Below, one piece after another: positions 16,598 to 23,027 of a DNA stretch of 23,027 nucleotides. A model generated the notes under the pieces. That model worked only from the letters and a program-made list of their open reading frames with translations. It did not search any database and was not told the DNA's origin. Source of the DNA: Bipalium vagum (lineage: Eukaryota > Platyhelminthes > Tricladida > Geoplanidae); assembly GCA_037834085.1 (NCBI GenBank), contig JBBMKC010214141.1:1-23027 (forward strand). Direction: 5' to 3'. The translations under genes were made by a program, and so were the position numbers. Each line of letters starts with the position of its first letter. Positions within the stretch are counted from its first letter, which is position 1.

Positions 16598-17345
16598 TAG
16601 AGAGCTTCTTTGAAGCTCTAAGACTTCGTCTCTCTGCAGTTCATTCTCATAAAATCTGCCCAATATTTTTTCTCCATTTAAATCAATAATACCATAAAAA
16701 ATTTTGATTTGTGAAAATAATTTCATTTATAATGAACATTTCATTTGTCCATTTAGATTTATATCCTTTTTAAAATTTATTTTTGTATTTAAAAATTCTT
16801 ACATGATCTCCAATACGATATTTTGGTTTAGCACTTAAAGGATTAAGATTTTCGTTTTCATCTTTTTGAATCTTTAACTTTTCTGGACTAACCGTAGGCT
16901 CAGCAAACTTTGTTGGACTGGTCGGAGTCCTTGACAGCTTTGCTGGATCTTTACTTACTTCTGTTTGGAAATACCAATTGAATTATGAATTTTGTTGTTA
17001 TAGAAATTAATTAATTTGGTAGAAGATGTAACCATTTTCTATTTCCCGGTTCCGTAAATATGTTAAACATTAAAATTTTTAAAGTTCTATTAAATCTTTC
17101 AATGACAACTGCTTTTCCTTTTTTCTCTGTTGAATAGATTTAATTATCATCACAAAATTCTTCAAATATTTTATTATAAAATTCAGTACCTTTATCAACC
17201 AAAAGTTTTTCAGAGCCCTATTCTTCAAATATTTTTTCAAACGCATCTGTAATTATTTAACCTGTTTTATTTTTTAGAAGAACAGCGAAAGCAAAACGAG
17301 TATATAAATTGATAACTGTTAGAATTATTTTGTAATCTTTTTTTT
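16598..17345 (-). mobile_element. Polinton integrase remains
   Basis: On the minus strand the retroviral-type integrase core is recognisable as LLVDKGTEFYNKIF (about 17170-17212) and VVIERFNRTLK (about 17081-17113). Towards the C-terminus come RIGDHVRIFKYKNKF (about 16780-16823) and then a GRFYENELQ block near the end (about 16635-16661), which is the chromodomain/SH3-like tail typical of Polinton integrases. This enzyme inserts the element DNA into the host genome. The N-terminal zinc-binding part was not recognised. The gene is a broken fossil with several interruptions. It runs towards the polymerase, the reverse of a spread-out arrangement at opposite ends of an intact element, implying loss of the intervening genes. 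Confidence 0.8.
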
Positions 17346-17439
17346 AATTTTTCACGAATGAGAATTTTTGCTTTTTCAGAATTTTTCATTTGCCACATTT
17401 TTACTTGCTCTTTCTAATCCTAATCCTGGAGCTATCTTT

Positions 17440-17800
17440 CCTTTGATTATTAATTTTACAATTGGCCTTTCAAGTTTTTCTCTTGGAGTTTGATTTTGAA
17501 TATTGTTCATTTCATGAATATATTTCTACATCTGTAATATGTCAATATTTTAAATCTGTTGACATATATTTGACATCATGTTTCATTGCTGCTTGATCAA
17601 CTCGATTTATTAGAATTGAATCAGGTTTTGGAATTCAGAGAATTGATAAATCTTGATTTTCATTATAATTTTCTACTATTTCATTATAATTTTCTAAACG
17701 TTTATCAACGTTTTGTTCCAGATCCAGCAAACTGGATTTGTTTTATTTAAAGGATTTAAAGATTTTAAATGTAATTCACCTGGGTATTTTCCAGTTGTAA
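17440..17800 (-). mobile_element. Polinton phospholipase-A2-like fragment
   Basis: The minus strand contains GTKLDKRL (about 17689-17712) and then a block ending INRVDQAAMKHDVKYM (about 17566-17613). This resembles the parvovirus VP1-type phospholipase A2 domain: a GPG-x-L opening, an N-K/R-x-D block and the HD catalytic pair. The same domain occurs in proteins of some Polinton-like and adintovirus-like elements. In viruses it helps breach endosomal membranes during entry. A helix-like charged stretch with REKLERPIVK-IIKGK follows. The region is a fossil with several interruptions. The assignment rests on motif spacing and context next to the integrase, and is moderately secure. Confidence 0.55.
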
Positions 17801-17889
17801 ATTTATTAAAAAATTTATTATTTGTGATTTGTGATTGGATGTCAACTTTGGGAAAAATAATTGGAAATTTTTCTTGAATATTTTTAATT

Positions 17890-18060
17890 TTTTCATTAGT
17901 CGTTGTTTTTATTCGTAGATATCGTTGATTTTTCGTTGAAATCGTTGAATATTTTTTTCATGTATTTTTGTATCTTCATGATGACTCTTATTCTTTTATT
18001 AAAAGATTTATCACAAATTTCACAATACCATTTTCAACCATTTTTTAGCGAATTTTTTAG
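17890..18060 (-). mobile_element. Polinton-associated zinc-finger fragment
   Basis: The minus strand reads KWYCEICDKSFNKR at about 17997-18040, a Cys-x2-Cys start like the CDICDK-type finger seen at the N-terminus of a common Polinton protein. Its pairing histidines are not clear, and the fragment passes into repetitive AT-rich sequence. It is probably the start of the same degraded transcription unit as the phospholipase-like fragment downstream. Confidence 0.45.
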
Positions 18061-18199
18061 TGATTTTTTTGAACTTAAAAAATATATATTTGTCCCCAGT
18101 ACAATTATTTTTTTTGATTATTTTTTTGATTATTTTTTAGTGATTTCTTTTGTAATTTATATGACTTAAAATGTATCTTATATTTTTTATATTTGTATG

Positions 18200-18410
18200 A
18201 CACAAAGTGTACTCCGTTTGTCAACATATTTTTTACAAATAAAAAAACCCTGGATTTTTAAAATATATTTTTATGATTTTTTATATTTTTTCTATTTTTA
18301 GTAATTTTGTATAATTATTTTTTTGTTGGCAAAAGTATATTTTTAACCTATTTTTTAAGTTTGTTTTTGTTCCTGAAAAAAATGGGGGATAAACGGGGTA
18401 CACTTTGTGT
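18200..18410 (-). repeat. Right copy of ~210-bp inverted element (complete)
   Basis: Begins ACACAAAGTGTAC and ends GTACACTTTGTGT, a perfect 13-bp terminal inverted repeat enclosing 211 bases. The interior matches the left copy at 13170-13340 in opposite orientation, including the ~42-base identical core at about 18290-18335. Two self-contained ends argue for a MITE-like element; position at both flanks of the Polinton argues for that element's terminal repeat. No TA or other clean duplication flanks it. Confidence 0.7.
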
Positions 18411-19348
18411 TCGAAGCTTTTCGAGAATCAAATAAAGCTTTATTTTTACAATTTACACAGCCGCTAGCTGGTAAATTGCTGAGAACTTTTGAGCATTAAA
18501 CTAAGTTTCTGCCAAAAGATATCTGTACTTGATAATCCAATAACGAGTTTAATTGTAAAAATCAAATAAATATTTTAAAAACATCTGAGTTCTCTCATTT
18601 CATTTGAATTTTTATTTGATCGATTATTTTGAAAGTGATTTTTAGTTTTTGTGCTTGAACGTTCATCCGTAAATCCTTCTGATATTAAATACTTTTTAAA
18701 GTAATCTCAAAGCCCAATTTCGATATTTTTAACTTAAAATCAGTCACTTTTTAGGAACTTAACACATTTTAAAAGCTTTCTAGCTATTTTAGGATTGCTT
18801 TTTAAGTATATCAAGCTAGTGCACTAAATTTGTATCTATGAATTGTCCACCTAGAAAGACCAGGTTATAATATCTCATAATCATATGTTGAAAATAACAA
18901 TATCTTCAATTTTTGATAAAAAAAGATGTATCTTGGATCGACTATTTTCATCAAAAATGTGGTTATTATTATCATTATTGTCCCACTAAAATTTAATTTA
19001 TATTACAAATGAAGTAAAAAATTTATTTCATCAAATCACAAAATGTCTTTAATGATAAAATAGTTGAAATTGTTGTAACTATGGAACTGCTTTCTTGTCT
19101 TCACAACAAAAAATACACTATTTTTCATGAATGGTCTAAATATTATACAATTTTATTAAAATATAAAATTCATTATATAAGTAAATGTCCGTAACTGGAT
19201 TTAAAACTCTTAAAATATAAATTTCAAATCAGTCTGAAAATTAGGTTGACTTTAAAGTTACAAAAAAATAGAAATTTATTTATTTTATTTATTTATTTAT
19301 TATTTGCTTTAAAGGAAAATATTTGATTATAATAATTATTATTATTTA
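18411..19348. other. Gene-free stretch between the two fossil elements
   Basis: AT-rich DNA of about 940 bases with no credible open frame, RNA gene or terminal repeat. The last 100 bases are ATTT and ATT repeats leading up to the 5' LTR. Confidence 0.55.
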
Positions 19349-19497
19349 TGTCGTCATGAATTTGTAATTAATATCTATTTTTATATATTAATTACGAATG
19401 AAATTTAAAAGGATTTTTTTGAATTGACAAATCTTGGTGAAAAGGCCGTTTTCAAATTTATGTTTAATGATTCAAGCACATTCTGATTGTGCTTACA
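19349..19497 (+). repeat. 5' LTR (149 bp)
   Basis: Begins TGTCGTCATGAATTTG and ends GATTGTGCTTACA, the TG...CA form of LTRs. It matches 22890-23011 over both ends; the middle differs by a length change. Unusually short for an LTR. Confidence 0.8.
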
Positions 19498-19515
19498 TGG
19501 CAACCACACAACCAG
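19498..19515 (+). other. Primer-binding site
   Basis: TGGCAACCACACAACCAG follows the 5' LTR directly. TGG is the complement of a mature tRNA CCA end, as expected for minus-strand priming. The tRNA species cannot be named from the sequence alone. Confidence 0.6.
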
Positions 19516-19519
19516 ACCC

Positions 19520-20290
19520 AATAGCTGAACGATTGTTGCTTAAATTCTATGCAAATGAGATGTTGTTGAAAATTCATTGCACAAGCTCAAAGATATTTTG
19601 AAGCCCGGAACATTCCATCCAAAAGAAGAGAATCATTGATTTATTGTATGATGTCGACGAGTATGCGAAGACATCCGGAAAAATTGCAGGATATGCCAGA
19701 TCATGTACGAATGGCATTTATTCCGCCAGTAGGTATTGTTACAGATTGGGAAAACGTCTGGCTTACCGAAGAGAAAGTGAACTAATTAAGATATTTTCAT
19801 AGAACATTGACAAACTGGTTAAGAAATCACTGTCCCACGATCTGCTAGAAGAACAGCTCAAAATACAGATGATGATCAAAACAATCAAAAACAAACGGAT
19901 CAGCAATGAAATAAAATTATGGGAAACTCACCACAATGAAGGAAATCAAAGAATTAATCGTAGTGATGGACGAAATAGAGAATTCCAATCAGGAATCCAT
20001 TGAAACAGTGAAAACCTATAGAGATGCGATGAGAATTACAAATATGCAGAACGTAGGCCGTCCTCAATTTAAATATTATGAGCAGCGAACAGTTTCTGTA
20101 ATAGTATCGGTCACATGGCTAGCAAATGTCCGACAAGAAGAAAAATAAAATGTTGGTCATGTAATAAATTGAGATACGTCAGTAAAGAATACAAGGAACG
20201 AAAACCCCCAATATGCTTTGGATGTGGAAAAGTGTGGCACATAAGGAGGACATGTACAAATTTTCAGAATACAAAATTAAGTCGAAATGG
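19520..20290 (+). mobile_element. Ty3/gypsy gag remains with zinc knuckle
   Basis: Gag-like fragments upstream (about 19620-19780) lead to a cysteine-rich region at 20145-20270. It includes CFGCGKVWHIRRTC, a Cys-x2-Cys-x4-His-x4-Cys nucleic-acid-binding knuckle, preceded by a second CWSC-type cysteine pair. In a live element this would be the nucleocapsid part. Broken fossil. Confidence 0.75.
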
Positions 20291-20559
20291 ACAGTGACAT
20301 TCAGTAGAGAAAACGACAATGATGAGGTACGGTAATAACGGACGAACCAAAATGAGCCACAGAAACGGGATTAATACAATGTACGACGAAAATTATTTCA
20401 GATCAGAGGACAGCATTTTGGAGGTTCATGAGAGTGTAGAGCACAGATACCCAAACAAGAAGGCTCCACTATTTGGGGAGTTGGTGGCAGCCTTATATTA
20501 GACGTTATACAGTGCGCCACATATTAATTGCCGCTCAGACGATTCCCAAAAGCCAAAGA

Positions 20560-20825
20560 CAAAAGGTATGGATGAAAAAATAGCTGAGAAGATATATAGG
20601 TTTGTGAAGAGGGATAGTTTTGTGTACAGAGAGCATGTAGAAGACAAGAAATTTCCGAGTACACAGGTGGACGAGATTTTATACGATCGAATGCAAAGAC
20701 GACTGAAAACAATCGTGGAAATTCAAGGAATAAAATTCAATTGCTTGTTAGGCACAGAGGCAGGAGTAAGTATTATGAATAATAGATATTTTCAGAAACT
20801 GCAGAAGATAAGTTTGAAAGATTAA
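20560..20825 (+). mobile_element. Ty3/gypsy protease-region remains
   Basis: A frame with VEIQGIKFNCLLGTEAG (about 20719-20766) has the spacing of the flap and active-site loop of a retroviral-type aspartic protease. It lies between the knuckle and the reverse transcriptase as expected. Part of the broken element. Confidence 0.5.
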
Positions 20826-21119
20826 TACAAACGGATGAAAGAATCAGGAAAACTTTGATCTGAATAGATACAAGAGACGACGAGAGACTTAGATTAATCA
20901 TTCAGAAACACGAAGATGCATTCATGGCTGATAAATGGGACGTTGGTCATGAAACATCAAATTAAAACGAAAGAAGAGCCAATCATTGTCAAGGCGTTTA
21001 GACAACCAATAAATTTAGAGGACAAAATTGAGGAGGCCATAAAAAACGTATTCTATATAAAATTATTAAGAAATTTAATTCTCCATGGAACACGCCTTTG
21101 ACATGGGTGTGGAAGAAGA

Positions 21120-21800
21120 ATAATGGGATGTGCGACTTTTTTTGGACTTCAGACAATTGAATGCGGTGGCAGAAAGACCAGCTTTCCCGATGCCAAATGT
21201 TAATGAAATGCTGGAAGAGGCAGATATTTTCAGTTTAATTGATCTGGGTAACTCAAACTATCAAATAGAATTAGATGACGCATCAAAGGAAAAATCTGCT
21301 TTCTCTACGAAAGGAGGACAATTCTGTTCAATTGAATACCTTTTGGAATTCCAGTAGCCCCAGAAACGTTTCCGAAATTAACGCTGAAGGTCGTAGGAAA
21401 TATCAAAGGAGAATTAGTATATTTGGACGACATACTGATATTTTTAGGAAACAAGGAGGACCATTACGATCGATTAGACAAAGTACTTTGCAGGATTAAA
21501 GAGGCCGGATTAAGGATAAGCCTGGATAAGTGTCAATTTCTCAGATATAAAATCAATTTTTTTGGACACATCATTAACAAAAAATGGAACTAAGGCGGAA
21601 CCGACAAAGATTGAAGCTATAAAGAATTTCTCAAGACATAAATGCGTTAAAAACCAACTTAGCTTTCTAGGCATATGCAACTATTATCGGAAGTTTATAA
21701 AAGACTATGAACCAAAAAGCTAGGGCGCTTGAACAACTGTGTAGTTCGAATATCAAGCGACTGGAATGGACAGATAACATAGAACGGGCATTCGAAGACT
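21120..21800 (+). mobile_element. Ty3/gypsy reverse transcriptase remains
   Basis: LFLDFRQLNAV, FPMPNVNEML and the SLIDLGNSNYQIELD block (about 21130-21275) are the classic first motifs of gypsy reverse transcriptase. Later fragments around 21520-21740 carry the connection-like blocks (FFGHIIN, FLGICNYYRKFI). Broken fossil with several interruptions. Confidence 0.85.
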
Positions 21801-21839
21801 TTTAAAAAAGAGTTTACTATTACGCCCGTCCTTTGCTCC

Positions 21840-22140
21840 GCCGAATGTCCAAAAAGAATTTATCCTGGAGACGGATGCTAGCTTCGACACAATGGGAGCA
21901 TTATTATCACAGAAAGATGAGGAAGGCCGGGCACTTAATTGCAAACGAATCGCATGCAATGTCAAGTCATGAGAAAGGATATTGTATTACCCGGAAGGAA
22001 CTACTACCAAAATACTATTTTTGCAAGCATTTCAATCATTACTTGTACGGAAAAATGTTAACACTACGTACTGATCACAGGACTATCACGTTCATGATGA
22101 AGTCAAAAAGACTAATAACGTCTCAGTTCCAGACATGAAT
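21840..22140 (+). mobile_element. Ty3/gypsy RNase H remains
   Basis: FILETDASFDTMGALL (about 21857-21904) is the RNase H opening motif, and FNHYLYGKMLTLRTDH (about 22030-22077) is the block that follows it in gypsy elements. The spacing is normal for the family. Broken fossil. Confidence 0.8.
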
Positions 22141-22399
22141 AAATTTTTTGAGCTCTTTAGACATCAGAAAGGATTACAGAAAAGACTCAATTAATAATAA
22201 TGCCGATGTATTATTTCAACCGAAATGTGATATTTACACACAATGCTTGATGAAGACCCAAAGAGAGATAAGATCAAGACAATACATTAGATGGTATTAG
22301 GAAAGAAACTAAACTATCAAGTGACAAACATGTACAGAGAGTTATCGAAGGCTGGCTCACAAAGGATCTTACTATTTAAGCAATACATTTGAAGTAAAG

Positions 22400-22860
22400 A
22401 ATTTGGAAGAAAAGGTAAGAAAGATATTGAAAACTTGTGAATATTACAACATTTTAAAACATAAACAACAAAGTCAAAGGAAAAGACATACAAGGTAAAA
22501 GCTAAAGAAATGTTCGAGAACATATATGTAGATATTTGTGAATGAAAAAAGTATATTCTGTGAATTATAGATCAGTATATTAAGTATATTTCTTTGACTG
22601 CATTATCTTCACAGGACGAGCAAACTGTGAGATTCGGTAGCCCAAGAACAATTAATGTGATCCATGGGAAAACATTTGTCTCGGAAGGAATGCGAGAATT
22701 TGCGAAACACTGAGGTGCAGAAATAAAATATTTTAGCCCCTATCATCATAACACAAATGGTCAGATCGAGAGACAATTTAGAACTGTCAGAGAACTTACA
22801 AACGATATATCTTGGAAAGTGAAGAGGGACGAAAACTGGAACGGAATGTCGAAAAGCTAA
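22400..22860 (+). mobile_element. Ty3/gypsy integrase remains
   Basis: Fragments in the retroviral integrase order are visible. ENIYVDIC-like sequence (about 22518-22541) opens the core. Near the end come VSEGMREFAK (about 22679-22708) and YHHNTNGQIERQFRT (about 22743-22787), the part carrying the catalytic glutamate. The N-terminal zinc finger is at best faint. Broken fossil. Confidence 0.75.
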
Positions 22861-22870
22861 AAAATTCTTA

Positions 22871-22889
22871 ACAGGGAGGGTATAAGGAA
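22871..22889 (+). other. Polypurine tract
   Basis: ACAGGGAGGG-TATAAGGAA is a purine-rich stretch directly before the 3' LTR, where plus-strand synthesis would start. Confidence 0.6.
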
Positions 22890-23011
22890 AATCGTGATGA
22901 ATTTGTAATTAATATATATTTATTATATTGAATTGATAGATCATTGTGAAAAGGCAGTTTTCAAATTTGAGTTTTAATAAATGATTCAAGTAAATTCTGA
23001 TTGTGCTTACA
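22890..23011 (+). repeat. 3' LTR (122 bp)
   Basis: The body (CGTGATGAATTTGTAATTAA ... GATTGTGCTTACA) matches the 5' LTR, with the shared end TTACA at 23007-23011. It is about 27 bases shorter than the 5' copy in the middle. Only 16 bases of flank remain before the window edge. Confidence 0.8.
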
Positions 23012-23027
23012 TTTATTATGATTATTA

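Larger units (their letters stand above)
13170..18410. mobile_element. Polinton/Maverick fossil, much reduced
   Basis: Intact Polintons are about 15-20 kb and encode a protein-primed DNA polymerase B, a retroviral-type integrase, capsid proteins, a packaging ATPase and a protease between terminal inverted repeats. Here about 5.2 kb remain. Polymerase fragments are on the + strand and integrase, phospholipase-A2-like and zinc-finger fragments on the - strand, converging near 16230-16600. Capsid, ATPase and protease genes were not recognised. The element is clearly broken, with many (well over ten) coding interruptions plus large internal losses, and carries later insertions (fold-back element, Tc1/pogo scrap). 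It looks old. Inverted ~210-bp sequences flank it, but no 6-bp target duplication could be confirmed. Family assignment is firm; exact ends are not. Confidence 0.8.
19349..23011 (+). mobile_element. Ty3/gypsy LTR retrotransposon, broken
   Basis: Two LTR copies in the same orientation flank a 3.4-kb interior with parts in the order gag zinc knuckle, protease, reverse transcriptase, RNase H, integrase. That order, with integrase last, defines Ty3/gypsy (Metaviridae). The interior is shorter than the usual 4-6 kb, so substantial sequence is missing. The coding parts have many interruptions (well over ten). TTTA precedes the 5' LTR and follows the 3' LTR, a possible 4-bp target duplication, though in low-complexity DNA. 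The LTRs differ by a roughly 27-base length difference and about one base in seven elsewhere, so the insertion is old. Confidence 0.9.

Noticed and set aside
17903-18169. 88-codon + strand ORF rich in phenylalanine
   Set aside because: It is antisense to the minus-strand zinc-finger fragment and runs through T-rich repeats; its hydrophobic look is a composition effect.
13162-18416. 6-bp target duplication expected around a Polinton
   Set aside because: The bases outside the two 210-bp copies (left ...AGTGCT, right TCGAAG...) do not match. A looser AAGCT/AAATAA resemblance on both sides is too weak to count.
1-23027. CRISPR array, bacterial operon or organelle insert
   Set aside because: No regularly spaced identical repeats, no bacterial gene arrangement, and no rRNA, tRNA or mitochondrial protein blocks were seen; introns and element types are those of a eukaryotic nucleus.

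Overview
The window is AT-rich nuclear DNA (roughly three quarters or more A+T by eye) from an animal. It carries one intact, multi-exon host gene with the metazoan form of the retromer subunit VPS35, followed by about 12 kb of decayed transposable elements. The very AT-rich non-coding sequence, abundant ATT/TAA microsatellites, several introns of only 43-60 bp, Polinton-type and Ty3/gypsy-type fossils and C2H2-bearing element remains suggest an invertebrate. I cannot name the phylum from the sequence alone.

Layout. 1-695: upstream flank, starting with an ATT microsatellite. 696-10617: VPS35 on the + strand, 13 exons that join with every reading frame preserved into an 802-residue protein (human VPS35 has 796). 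Five introns are long (about 0.86-1.94 kb) and seven are 43-242 bp. Intron 4 holds a TAA microsatellite and an unexplained terminal-exon-like stretch with its own AATAAA. 10618-10870: 3' flank with a polyadenylation signal. 10880-11190: a small family of diverged repeats. 11190-13150: AT-rich, with a possible minus-strand coding remnant, a two-unit tandem repeat and a weak TATA-like motif. 13170-18410: a Polinton/Maverick fossil with protein-primed DNA polymerase B fragments on +, and integrase, phospholipase-A2-like and zinc-finger fragments on -. It is flanked by two inverted copies of a ~210-bp sequence and contains a ~530-bp fold-back element and a scrap of Tc1/pogo-type DNA transposon. 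18411-19348: gene-free. 19349-23011: a broken Ty3/gypsy LTR retrotransposon with 149- and 122-bp LTRs, ending just inside the window edge.

Only VPS35 looks functional. It is the cargo-recognition scaffold of the retromer trimer (VPS35-VPS26-VPS29) that recycles membrane proteins from endosomes. The right half shows nested and adjacent insertions of different ages with no sign of a working element. I found no convincing new functional system. The items most worth a second look are the intron-4 orphan exon, the phospholipase-A2-like fragment in the Polinton, the inverted ~210-bp element pair and the fold-back element.
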